DNA of 32,187 nucleotides from positions 1 to 32,187 of the forward strand of contig JAPOTE010000100.1 of assembly GCA_026709335.1 (NCBI GenBank), given 5' to 3'. Shown here piece by piece: positions 23,903 to 32,008 of the stretch (position 1 is its first letter; each line of letters starts with the position of its first letter). Position numbers and translations under genes: made by a program. This DNA is from Bacteroidota bacterium (lineage in GTDB: Bacteria > Bacteroidota > Rhodothermia > Rhodothermales > Bin80). Below the pieces are notes generated by a model. The model searched no databases, was not told where the DNA came from, and saw only the letters and a program-made list of their open reading frames with translations.

Positions 23903-25504
23903 TCAAGTTTTTTTCAAGTGTGTAAGTGCGGCGACGATTTCGTCAATCAAATCTCCTGCAATCATTGTGGCCGGATGAGCTGTATCAGCATACAGATCGG
24001 CAGCTAAACCTCCAATGTGAGCAGCGTATATGGAAGCTGTTGAAGGAGTACATCCCTGCGCAACCATGCTCCCACATAAACCTGCAAGCACATCTCCTGT
24101 ACCTGCTGTTGCTAAGGCAGCGTTTCCTCTGCCACACACGACAACGTTACTTTGGGCATCAGATATAATCGTTGGAGATCCCTTGAGTACAAGCGTGCAG
24201 TTCCATTTGGATGACCAGTGGCGTGCCGAATCGAGCTTGTCAGAATGTTCTAAGTCGCCAACCATACGCTTGAATTCGCCTGCATGGGGTGTAAGGATCC
24301 AGTTTCTCTCCTGCTTTGAAGTAGTATTGAGCAATTCAACTGCGATCGTGAGAGCATCTGCGTCAATCACCATTGGAATCGTGGATTTCAACAGGATAGA
24401 GCGCACAAAATTCTGCGTTCTGAGGTTCTTACCCAGCCCCGGTCCAATAACCAAAGCATCTGCCTTGGTAAGCCATGGCTGGAGCGCTTGTAATGCAGCT
24501 TCCGCCTCAATTCCACCCTCTGGAGATTGAGCCAAACCGATGGATGGTATTTCAGTCATTGAAGTAGCCAATGTAGGCTGGATACTTTCTGGAACTGCAC
24601 AGGCCACATATCCTGCACCGGCACGTGCAGCAGCACGCGCCGCCAAGATAGGAGCTCCAGAAAATTCAGTAGATCCGCCAATCACCAGAACCATTCCCGC
24701 ACTGTATTTGTGTGCATGTACATCCCGGGAAGGCAGAGCCGCCGAAATGGCGGTATCTGTCGAAATCCAATGCACAGGGTAAGAGTCATTGAGGATTGCG
24801 GAGAGCGGAAGTCCAATATGGACAAGTTCAACTTGTCCAGAATATTCGGAGCTTTGCCCGAATAGCAACCCAGGCTTGTATGCACTGAATGTGATTGTAA
24901 GGTCAGCATGTACTGCTTTTCCAAAGGGAATTCCCGTATCTGCATGAAGCCCAGAAGGTAGATCGATTGCTACTACGGGTGAAGCACTCTCATTGATCTC
25001 ATCAACCAGATTCGCTACTCTGCCCTGAAGTGGACGGCTCAAGCCGACGCCAAAGAGAGCATCTATATAAAGATCTGCGGCAGGAGGGGAATTATGTGCA
25101 TCCTGAATAAGCTCTAGTCGACCTGATGTTTCAAGTGTTTCCAATTTTTGAAGGAAAGCAAAATTTTTTGCTGCATCAGGTGTTGAAGGCGGTTTTAGAG
25201 GAATAACACATACATGAGCTCCGTGGTTATAAAGGGTACGCGCAACGACATAACCATCCCCGCCGTTATTTCCACTTCCACAGTATATGACGACCTTCCG
25301 TCCACGCATTGGGCCGAATTCCCGCTCAATAATGAATACTGAACTTCTTCCTGCATTTTCCATGAGCGTCATTGAAGAAAATCCGAATTTCTCAATGGCC
25401 AATTGATCAAATTTCTGCTGTACATTACTACACAGCAGTGGGAGGAATCCAGCGTATATGGGATCCGGGTCAGGAGTGATTCTGTCACGAACTTGAGATT
25501 CCAT
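23903..25504 (-). CDS. nnr: Bifunctional NAD(P)H-hydrate repair enzyme (epimerase + ADP-dependent dehydratase)
   Basis: This enzyme repairs hydrated NADH and NADPH: the N-domain epimerises R- and S-NADHX and the C-domain dehydrates S-NADHX using ADP. The 533-residue length fits the fused form. The YjeF_N domain spans about 25-235 (FGFSSMTLMENAGRS, VVIYCGSGNNGGDGYVVAR, DALFGVGLSRPLQG). The ribokinase-like YjeF_C/NnrD domain covers about 250-525 (VIGGSTEFSGAPILAARAA, VIGPGLGKN, WILTPHAGEFKRM, LKGSPTII), with the catalytic AGTGDVLAG. It starts 7 bases after the stop of the Ig-like lipoprotein gene, so the two are in one operon. Confidence 0.95.
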   Translation of the reverse strand: MESQVRDRITPDPDPIYAGFLPLLCSNVQQKFDQLAIEKFGFSSMTLMENAGRSSVFIIEREFGPMRGRKVVIYCGSGNNGGDGYVVARTLYNHGAHVCVIPLKPPSTPDAAKNFAFLQKLETLETSGRLELIQDAHNSPPAADLYIDALFGVGLSRPLQGRVANLVDEINESASPVVAIDLPSGLHADTGIPFGKAVHADLTITFSAYKPGLLFGQSSEYSGQVELVHIGLPLSAILNDSYPVHWISTDTAISAALPSRDVHAHKYSAGMVLVIGGSTEFSGAPILAARAAARAGAGYVACAVPESIQPTLATSMTEIPSIGLAQSPEGGIEAEAALQALQPWLTKADALVIGPGLGKNLRTQNFVRSILLKSTIPMVIDADALTIAVELLNTTSKQERNWILTPHAGEFKRMVGDLEHSDKLDSARHWSSKWNCTLVLKGSPTIISDAQSNVVVCGRGNAALATAGTGDVLAGLCGSMVAQGCTPSTASIYAAHIGGLAADLYADTAHPATMIAGDLIDEIVAALTHLKKT

Positions 25505-25511
25505 CGAGTCT

Positions 25512-27170
25512 TTATTGACGGTCAGTAGGGGAAAATAGTGAAGATGAGGACTCGATTCTGAGTGTATCGGGTAGTTCAGTATCCCAGCGAGGACGAATTG
25601 TCAGTGGTTCGGGAGTCCAGGTAATCGGTTCTGCAGGTTGATATGGATGAATGAATCCACCATCCCATTGATCATTTTGGTTGCGATCAACAAATGCACG
25701 CAAGTGATAACTGTTTTCTGGAAGATCAGTGAAGATAAAGCTCCCCTGGGAGTCAGGTATTTTCGTTGCAAGGAGGCGCCCATCGGAATCTGTGAGTGCA
25801 ACCCTGATACTGTCTCCGGACGGAGTGATGTTCCCGCTCAAGCTTCCCAATGATCGAGGTCCAAGTCTTTCGAAAAATCGAACATAAGTGCTATCTGGTT
25901 GCTGTACGATGATTTGATATACTTGAGCTGGATCATTCAAGCCGGTTAGGGTGTAAGTGGTTCCGTTAGAAGATTGAATCTCGTAATCCACGGAAGAATC
26001 TGTTGAATCTTGGACAATTAACAGGCTATCAAGGATAGATCCTTGAATCGGCTGGTCAAAAACTAGGCCGGGTGATTCCCAAGGTGCCAATTGATATGGA
26101 TTTTCCATATCGTCTGGCAGAAATTTCTGAAACTTTGGCATTTCAAGAGTTTCTTCAAGCCGGCGTCCTGTAAAATAGACCGTGTCCATCCGTATGATAT
26201 TTCCGCTGGAATCTTGTACGGTGAGATCTGGAAGGAGAGTATATGACAGTTCTTGCAGAGATTCTGTCTTTAAGTAGATCACACGTGGATCTGAAGCTGA
26301 CTGATAGCTAGAATACACTTTCAGAGGAGAAGCGCCAAGAGAATCTGTAATGGTCCATAACTTGCCACTAAGATCAGATATGGATATTCCCTCACTGAAG
26401 CGGATTTCGATAAGCTGATCTGCAGTCATACGTACTCTTTGAATGGAGGGGCCCAGTGTGTCCACCTTTGTGTATACCCAGGTTAGAGATATCTCAATTG
26501 TATCAGGAGTTGCCGTGATTGCCGGATCGGGAGGAGAGGCGAACCATTCCTCAGGATCAGCGCTCAGGTTACGATTCATATCCCGTAAACCGATCACGAA
26601 GAAATCCGACTCTCTAACGTGGCTGAATTCAAATCGTCCCTCTGTATCGGTTTGCGTTTGATATGCGGGTGCCTCATTGATGGAAGTATGTGCAGGGTAA
26701 GCAAAGATCAAAAGGCCGGCAACTGGCAATCCTTGATCGCTGTCAATAACTCGGCCACGCAGGCGTCCTTGATCAATCACGGGGCCGGTCGAAAAGGCAA
26801 AGGACAAAGGTTGCTTTAATCGCACTCCATGCCAATCACGAAATTCATCATTGAGAGTGACTACATAAGTGGTTGAATCTTTCAATGGACTGGGCAGTCG
26901 CACAGTGACAGAGCGTCTTCGCCATTTGTATTCTAATCTACCTTGAGGGGCTGGTACGATAGATAGAGCACGTGTGAAGGATCCCTCATTGACGTACTCA
27001 GAAAAGGTCAATTTGATTTCGGTAGGGGATACTTCCACAGATTCATGCGGGGGATCAGTAAATACAATCGTGGGAGGGAGTTCATCACGAGGGCCACCGG
27101 TTGGGGGGCGTGGATCTGCACAGCCACAGATGATCAGAATATTAAAGATTATGATCTTACGAATCAACAC
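25512..27170 (-). CDS. Ig-like domain lipoprotein (Big_5 type)
   Basis: This 552-residue envelope lipoprotein has a lipobox ending in ICGC (Cys17), followed by PPTGGPRDELPPTI, a start typical of a widespread Bacteroidota lipoprotein family. A bacterial Ig-like (Big_5) domain covers about 32-130 (SPTEIKLTFSEYVNEGS, YVVTLNDEFRDWHG). A carboxypeptidase-regulatory-like domain follows (about 138-225, LRGRVIDSDQGLPVAG, TDTEGRFEFSHV). A second such unit lies near the C-terminus (ITPSGDSIRVALTDSDGR, FVDRNQNDQWDGG). The role is unknown; it is usually next to core genes, as with nnr here. The 27157-27780 gene overlaps its start by 14 bases. Confidence 0.85.
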   Translation of the reverse strand: MLIRKIIIFNILIICGCADPRPPTGGPRDELPPTIVFTDPPHESVEVSPTEIKLTFSEYVNEGSFTRALSIVPAPQGRLEYKWRRRSVTVRLPSPLKDSTTYVVTLNDEFRDWHGVRLKQPLSFAFSTGPVIDQGRLRGRVIDSDQGLPVAGLLIFAYPAHTSINEAPAYQTQTDTEGRFEFSHVRESDFFVIGLRDMNRNLSADPEEWFASPPDPAITATPDTIEISLTWVYTKVDTLGPSIQRVRMTADQLIEIRFSEGISISDLSGKLWTITDSLGASPLKVYSSYQSASDPRVIYLKTESLQELSYTLLPDLTVQDSSGNIIRMDTVYFTGRRLEETLEMPKFQKFLPDDMENPYQLAPWESPGLVFDQPIQGSILDSLLIVQDSTDSSVDYEIQSSNGTTYTLTGLNDPAQVYQIIVQQPDSTYVRFFERLGPRSLGSLSGNITPSGDSIRVALTDSDGRLLATKIPDSQGSFIFTDLPENSYHLRAFVDRNQNDQWDGGFIHPYQPAEPITWTPEPLTIRPRWDTELPDTLRIESSSSLFSPTDRQ

Positions 27171-27780
27171 TATCGTTCCGCAGATTAAAGAGGAGAAATG
27201 CCGCGAGACCAGTCGCAGCAGCTATGATAACTGGCTCTAGGTAGCGGCGGATCCAGCGGTCGGGAGGAAGTTCGGCCTGTGTTTCAGGGTATGCGATTGA
27301 CTCCAGATCAAGGACTGAATTCTTTGGTATCTCGTCCGAAAAAGACCGTTCACATATATCCTGAACAATAAGTTCCCCATGTTTCCCCAACAGGGTATAG
27401 TGTAGACTCAAAGTTGCAGAGCGAGAAAGAAAATTACGGTTTATTCGTGTATAGGAAATTACAGATTGAGTCACTTCCCAAGAAAGGGCAAAGTGTGCAT
27501 CTTGGGTGCGGAGAGAATCAGACAGGAAAAGATGTTTGCCCTGTTGTTGCCATCGATTGATTAAGGTGCTAATCACATATGGAGGGGTAGAAGAGTGCGA
27601 AAGCATCAGAGTATCTGCTTCCGCCGGTACAGATTCAAGACATGCAAGGCCAAGATTTTCGAAGATTTGCATGTTTGTCTGCAATTCCTGAGCTGATGAA
27701 ATTACAGGTCCATAACAGAAGAACAGATAACCGGAAAGCAGTATGGTCAGAAAATATCTGCAATGAAATGATCGAAGCAT
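27157..27780 (-). CDS. Hypothetical exported protein with C-terminal membrane helix
   Basis: This protein is about 207 residues from ATG 27780, chosen because MLRSFHCRYFLTILLSGYLF then forms a signal peptide ending near SSA/QE; an ATG at 27831 would add 17 residues in front. The mature part has no motif I recognise. It ends in a single transmembrane helix, PVIIAAATGLAAFLLFNL, followed by a short charged tail, so the bulk should face the periplasm. The stop overlaps the start of the Ig-like lipoprotein by 14 bases, and both probably form one operon with nnr. Confidence 0.75.
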   Translation of the reverse strand: MLRSFHCRYFLTILLSGYLFFCYGPVISSAQELQTNMQIFENLGLACLESVPAEADTLMLSHSSTPPYVISTLINRWQQQGKHLFLSDSLRTQDAHFALSWEVTQSVISYTRINRNFLSRSATLSLHYTLLGKHGELIVQDICERSFSDEIPKNSVLDLESIAYPETQAELPPDRWIRRYLEPVIIAAATGLAAFLLFNLRNDSVDS

Positions 27781-28160
27781 TCTGAATCCTGTTGATATTG
27801 GATCTGTAGATCCCTTCATGGCACGCATCAAGTTATTTAGAACTTGATATTTTCCAGTAAGAGGGCGGACCTAAGCTGCTGTTTTTGTACTTCTCCCATA
27901 GTTGGATCGCGGTTTATTAGTCGAGTGATTTAATAAACTTGGGCAGTTTAAGATGGGTTGAGCTGCAGATACATTTCGCTATTTGATTGTGTTGATGCGG
28001 TAACAACTATCTCTACGGCATTACAGAAAGGTTCTAATTCTCTTGTGAATTCAATGACAGCATAATCTCTGAGGGGCAAATTTTCAGATTCCACTATATG
28101 GCTACACATAGACAATCGACAGCGTTTGAAATGAACAATCTTCCGGGAGACATGGGGGTG
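27781..28160. other. Intergenic region downstream of moaB
   Basis: This gap of 380 bases holds one small minus-strand frame (27948-28109) and an 8-bp AT-rich inverted repeat (27912-27919 with 27931-27938) that lacks a T run. The promoter of the 27157-27780 operon should be near 27790-27900, but no clear elements are seen. Confidence 0.4.
27948..28109 (-). CDS. Possible small protein, 53 residues
   Basis: ATG at 28109 opens 53 codons: MCSHIVESENLPLRDYAVIE and onward to EPFCNAVEIVVTAS. The composition is protein-like, with mixed strand and helix potential and two Cys. The frame is the same as moaB and is open back to the moaB stop at 28161, so readthrough would join them; a simple independent small gene is as likely. 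No Shine-Dalgarno is seen. I do not recognise it. Confidence 0.25.
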   Translation of the reverse strand: MCSHIVESENLPLRDYAVIEFTRELEPFCNAVEIVVTASTQSNSEMYLQLNPS

Positions 28161-28658
28161 TTATTGTTTATATAATTCGGTAACCAGATGTCTGGCTTCG
28201 GGGAGTATCAATTTTTCCATGGCAAGTTTAGCTCCTTTTGGAGAGCCTGGGAGAGCAAAAATAATCAGGTTGGAGCATGTACCGGCAAGAGCTCTTGACA
28301 TCATACTCCTACTGCCAACCTGTTCCCAGGAAAGTAAGCGAAAGAGTTCTCCAAATCCAGATAATTCTTTATCTAATAATGGGCGAACTGCTTCATAGGT
28401 TTGATCTCGGGGACTTATACCAGTGCCTCCGCTCAGGCATACTACATCCGCATTCCCGGATTGATCATAGATGGCTTTCTGAATGCGTTCCGGTTCATCC
28501 GGAACGATGAGTTGTGAGATAATTTGATGTCCATTTTCTCGGACAAGTTGAGCCATAACGGGCCCACTTTCATCTGTAACCGGGGTTCGCGTATCACTGA
28601 TAGTAATCAGTGAAAATCGGACAACGGAACCCGTTTCGTTATAATTACATGTACTCAT
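28161..28658 (-). CDS. moaB: Molybdenum cofactor biosynthesis protein MoaB (MogA-like domain)
   Basis: Members of this family bind or adenylylate molybdopterin during cofactor synthesis. The 165-residue length fits MoaB. The MoCF-binding fold is marked by VVRFSLITISDTRT (12-25), DVVCLSGGTGISPRDQTYEA (71-90), the FGELFRLLSWEQVGSRSMMSRA segment starting at 102, and FALPGSPKGAKLAME (134-148). Its start overlaps the stop of yidD by 4 bases. No other Mo-cofactor genes are in the window. Confidence 0.9.
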   Translation of the reverse strand: MSTCNYNETGSVVRFSLITISDTRTPVTDESGPVMAQLVRENGHQIISQLIVPDEPERIQKAIYDQSGNADVVCLSGGTGISPRDQTYEAVRPLLDKELSGFGELFRLLSWEQVGSRSMMSRALAGTCSNLIIFALPGSPKGAKLAMEKLILPEARHLVTELYKQ

Positions 28659-28918
28659 TTGTCATGCTCATTTAATTCACCAAACCATCTAGGAGGATCA
28701 TATCCATACTTTCCCCCCGGATGACACCGTAACACGCGCCATACAGCCAATATAATTCCTTTAATAACCCCATACTTTTGGATGGCCTCAATTGCATAAT
28801 TGGAACATGAAGGGGTGTAGCGACATGCATTAGGAAGGTGGGGGGATAGAATCAATTGATAGGCACGTATGGGTAATATGAATAATTTTCGCACTATAAA
28901 TCTGCTTTTTCGTATCAT
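28655..28918 (-). CDS. yidD: Membrane protein insertion efficiency factor YidD
   Basis: YidD is a small amphipathic membrane-associated protein that assists YidC insertion. The 87-residue length is typical. It has the family signature RAYQLILSPHLPNACRYTPS, then CSNYAIEAIQKYGVIKG and RVLRCHPGGKYGYDP. It is normally found with rnpA, rpmH and yidC; here it is instead upstream of moaB with a 4-base overlap and is divergent from hisI. Confidence 0.95.
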   Translation of the reverse strand: MIRKSRFIVRKLFILPIRAYQLILSPHLPNACRYTPSCSNYAIEAIQKYGVIKGIILAVWRVLRCHPGGKYGYDPPRWFGELNEHDK

Positions 28919-28975
28919 GAGTAGCCAATCCTACATTCTTCGCGTATAAAGGTCCCCATAGGAATTGATTTGATC

Positions 28976-29317
28976 ATGAGCGAGCTAACGAGCAAAAAAA
29001 TAAGTGACGTTGCATTTAACAAGGACGGTCTTGTCCCAGCGATAGTTCAGGACAGCGTTACGTATGAGATATTAATGTTAGCATACATGAATCAGGATAC
29101 ATTAGATCAGACATTACGAACCGGGATCATGACCTATTGGAGTCGGTCAAGGAAATGCGTATGGGTAAAAGGAGAAACGAGCGGACAGTATCAGTTTGTA
29201 AAATCTGTAAAGCTAGATTGTGACGGAGATGCATTGTTGTTTATCGTTGATCAACAAGGAGGGGGAGCTTGTCATACTGGGGCCAGAACCTGTTTTTTCC
29301 GAGAGCTCAGTCGCTGA
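28976..29317 (+). CDS. hisI: Phosphoribosyl-AMP cyclohydrolase
   Basis: HisI opens the purine ring of phosphoribosyl-AMP in the third step of histidine synthesis. All landmarks are present: [28 protein letters not shown], the metal-binding DCDGD, and the zinc-site CHTGARTC. At about 113 residues it is the stand-alone form without the HisE pyrophosphohydrolase domain. A TTG two codons upstream (28970) has AGGA six bases before it and could be the true start. No other his genes are adjacent. Confidence 0.95.
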   Translation: MSELTSKKISDVAFNKDGLVPAIVQDSVTYEILMLAYMNQDTLDQTLRTGIMTYWSRSRKCVWVKGETSGQYQFVKSVKLDCDGDALLFIVDQQGGGACHTGARTCFFRELSR

Positions 29318-29469
29318 AGAGGTGTATGGAGGGAATCTCCGACTTATTCACCGAATCCAAGATGAACTGATAGGAGGTTTCCTAGTGGTGTCAAACAAAT
29401 GATCCGCTATGCAGGATCCGGAGTGCCGGCCAGACCCTAACGATGTGCGATTTTGGCAATTAGTGCGTT

Positions 29470-29661
29470 CTACTCTCGCAAGGATCCCTGCTTTAGCTGC
29501 AACTTACGAGCTTCCTCGTTTTCCACCTCACGACATACTTTTGCTGCAGCAATTTTCACTGCGGTTTCCTGATCTACTCCCAGATTGATCAACCGTTTCG
29601 CGTCACGCTCAATGCGTCCTGTCATATCCAGGAATTTTGGATCTTGTTTGATGCTGGACAT
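29470..29661 (-). CDS. Small hypothetical protein, 63 residues
   Basis: This short, highly charged and helical protein contains QDPKFLDMTGRIERDAKRLI, then GVDQETAVKIAAAKVCREVE. The segment GVDQETAVKIAAAKV looks like a small helix-turn-helix or UBA-like unit, but no family is recognised. It begins 80 bases after the NTPase gene stop and is on the same strand, so it might belong to the same operon. A 59-codon frame runs opposite to most of it (29409-29588, plus strand), so the strand choice is not certain. Confidence 0.5.
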   Translation of the reverse strand: MSSIKQDPKFLDMTGRIERDAKRLINLGVDQETAVKIAAAKVCREVENEEARKLQLKQGSLRE

Positions 29662-29741
29662 TTTTCAGAGGATTCGATGAGGTAATCAACCTGATTTTAT
29701 AACATTAAGCACAAGATGAAGAAAGTAGCAGAACCAAAAAA

Positions 29742-31991
29742 TCAAGAACTTGGCACGTTCGAAATGAAATGTTTGAACGTATTTCCTGATTTTTCCACAA
29801 GTTCATCTATCTCAGATAATGGTATTACTAAGCGAAATCGATTACCAGTAGGAACAATTAATTTTATTCTCTGAAGCTCTGGCAAGATGGTGCTAAAAAA
29901 ATAGTTGGCTTGTTTACCGATTCTATGACGTGCAGCATTTTTATCTACCGCCGTTGACCGGGCGAACATTCGAATAAAATTCAGCGCTATTTTCATATCC
30001 CTGTCCATTGTGACGGGATATGAACTTTCACGGATTATTTTCTGCTGTGATTTGAGTTTGAATCCGTTATTGATGAGTACCGCTCTTACTTGATCGGGAG
30101 TAAAGAATTTTTGATATTCCTTATCTGAATCGTTTTCGATAGTTACTGAGTCGAAGGAGCAATCCTCAAAAATTGTTCCATTCAGATTTTTTTTGCCATT
30201 CAGTGATAATCCCACAAAGCGACAGTTCAAAAAGGTGCAATTTTGAATTGATTCAGAAAATTCGGTGGGATTGAAAAGAGAATCCAATACTTTCAGGTTT
30301 TTTAATTTTCGTTGTTTTAAGGCATTTGAGGGAAAAATTACGCCTTTGATCAAATGACTATCATTTGTACGTTCTACTAATTCCAGCATCAATGCACCAC
30401 AATTTTCCCGAACGTAGGAAACATCTGCCTGGCCTCGTGTTAACTGATGCAGGTTTTTAATTATCTCCTTTGGTGACAGCGTAGATGTTTTTGATTTGGT
30501 AAGATAGCGGGCAGTTTCTTTAATCACTGGATCGGGTAGTTGTCTGGCATCAAGGATTAGCTTGGCATTTGAATCATCCCTTGAATTCAAGGCACGTGCC
30601 AAGGCCTGTCCCAAATAAAATGCTTGAAAATCTTCATGATCAAATCGAATCCGCCTAGCAGAACCTGCGGAATGATCAAGGTGCAGAAGTGAATGATCAT
30701 TGATACGATGGTTGATTTGTCTCAGAATGTTTGGGATCTTATTATTTTCCTCGGAGAAGATCTGAATGACAAGTCGGACGATATCCGTACCAATCGATTC
30801 CACTCCGTTAATCCACATTTCGAAGGCTATGAGTGAGAGCAATTCATGATGTTCATCTTTTGTAAGCAGGGGTTTTCCTGTGCCTGAGCTATCGATCCAC
30901 TTTAATGTGACTTCTCGGTCAACAATACTCTCAACAAAGTCGAAAAAATAATCCGTAGGCGACTCCCCTAATCGTCTTAAAAATTGATCAAGGTCATTTT
31001 CCTCTTCGGCTACATCAAGGAGCCTCCGAACAAGGACTGCTCTGGTAAGCACCGGATGCTTATTATTTAGTCTTCCTGCCACTTTGTGATATAATTTTTC
31101 GGGTGATGAGATATTTCGTTTCTCGGCATATCTGAGAAATACTTCCTTACTCCAGCGATCCAGTTCAAATTGGTAAATTTCCACATCACGGTGAGAGCGA
31201 ACAGGATCCAGCAATTTTGCTTGGAATTTCAGAGAAGAGTCAAAATATGCTTTTCGAGCGGCAACAAGAAGTGTTCCATGAGAAGACAGTTGATTTATCA
31301 AGTCACCAATTGCCGAAATAGCTTCACCTGATGTAGTTTCAGCAAGCATTTCTTCGTAGCCATCAAATGCGGGAATAATGACTCCCATTTTCACGAGTTC
31401 AAGAAATGAATCGTAGTATAGAAACGGGAATCGAAATTTGTTGGAAAGCGATGCAATGACAGCATCATCCAAACGTAAAAATGGAGCCCCTCCCAAGGGA
31501 ATTGGGAGAATCAGTGATTGAACTCGTTTTTCCTTGAACGCTTTTGCTTGATCAACAGATATTTTTCCAATCAGTGAGGTTTTTCCTTCACCTGCGTTGG
31601 ATGTCAAAAAATATATTGCAGTGGTGCCAACTGGAGGCTTGCTCAGTTGGCATAGAAGCTCCTGTTGTGCATTACGATATTCTTGCTCAGTTTGGCTTTT
31701 CCACTTCACAATTTTGCCGTTTGGAGATACGTAATGTTCGGGAGGATCAACAGAGCTGATTATTCGATCTGCAAGCCGATCTAATTTTGCGAGATGCAGA
31801 AAAATCCATTTTTTCGCACTCCATTTAGCACCATCCTGTTCAACCTGAATACCATCAGTGGTTTGATTTATTTTTACTTCAATCTCTATTCCCCGAATTC
31901 CCAGAAGAAGGGTTCCATCACTATCCCATGCCATCTCTGTTTCCTCATCTGCAAAAGTAGTGACAATACGTTTGAAATTATCAAATTGCAT
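29742..31991 (-). CDS. NACHT/STAND-like P-loop NTPase with pentapeptide-like patch
   Basis: This protein is about 749 residues from ATG 31991. A GTG at 32138 would add 49 residues, but that stretch overlaps the NYN-protein end in another frame, and ATG 31991 sits 17 bases after that stop. Residues 1-90 are a small alpha/beta N-domain of unknown type. The NTPase has a Walker A SNAGEGKT (131-138; the first Gly is replaced by Ser), a Walker B VIIPAFDGYEE (204-214) whose DGYEE resembles the NACHT 'DG-aromatic-(D/E)E', and sensor-like TLLVAARKAY (240-249). A long helical region follows, then pentapeptide-like units around 580-610 (NCTFLNCRF, GTIFEDCSF) and a possible winged-helix end (about 665-735). 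STAND NTPases act as signal-sensing switches, many in antiphage immunity; that role here is inferred. Confidence 0.75.
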   Translation of the reverse strand: MQFDNFKRIVTTFADEETEMAWDSDGTLLLGIRGIEIEVKINQTTDGIQVEQDGAKWSAKKWIFLHLAKLDRLADRIISSVDPPEHYVSPNGKIVKWKSQTEQEYRNAQQELLCQLSKPPVGTTAIYFLTSNAGEGKTSLIGKISVDQAKAFKEKRVQSLILPIPLGGAPFLRLDDAVIASLSNKFRFPFLYYDSFLELVKMGVIIPAFDGYEEMLAETTSGEAISAIGDLINQLSSHGTLLVAARKAYFDSSLKFQAKLLDPVRSHRDVEIYQFELDRWSKEVFLRYAEKRNISSPEKLYHKVAGRLNNKHPVLTRAVLVRRLLDVAEEENDLDQFLRRLGESPTDYFFDFVESIVDREVTLKWIDSSGTGKPLLTKDEHHELLSLIAFEMWINGVESIGTDIVRLVIQIFSEENNKIPNILRQINHRINDHSLLHLDHSAGSARRIRFDHEDFQAFYLGQALARALNSRDDSNAKLILDARQLPDPVIKETARYLTKSKTSTLSPKEIIKNLHQLTRGQADVSYVRENCGALMLELVERTNDSHLIKGVIFPSNALKQRKLKNLKVLDSLFNPTEFSESIQNCTFLNCRFVGLSLNGKKNLNGTIFEDCSFDSVTIENDSDKEYQKFFTPDQVRAVLINNGFKLKSQQKIIRESSYPVTMDRDMKIALNFIRMFARSTAVDKNAARHRIGKQANYFFSTILPELQRIKLIVPTGNRFRLVIPLSEIDELVEKSGNTFKHFISNVPSS

Positions 31992-32008
31992 CAGTTGAGA
32001 TTCTATGC

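Noticed and set aside
27912-27938. An 8-bp inverted repeat GTTTATTA/TAATAAAC as a terminator
   Set aside because: It is entirely AT-rich apart from the ends and has no T run in either direction.
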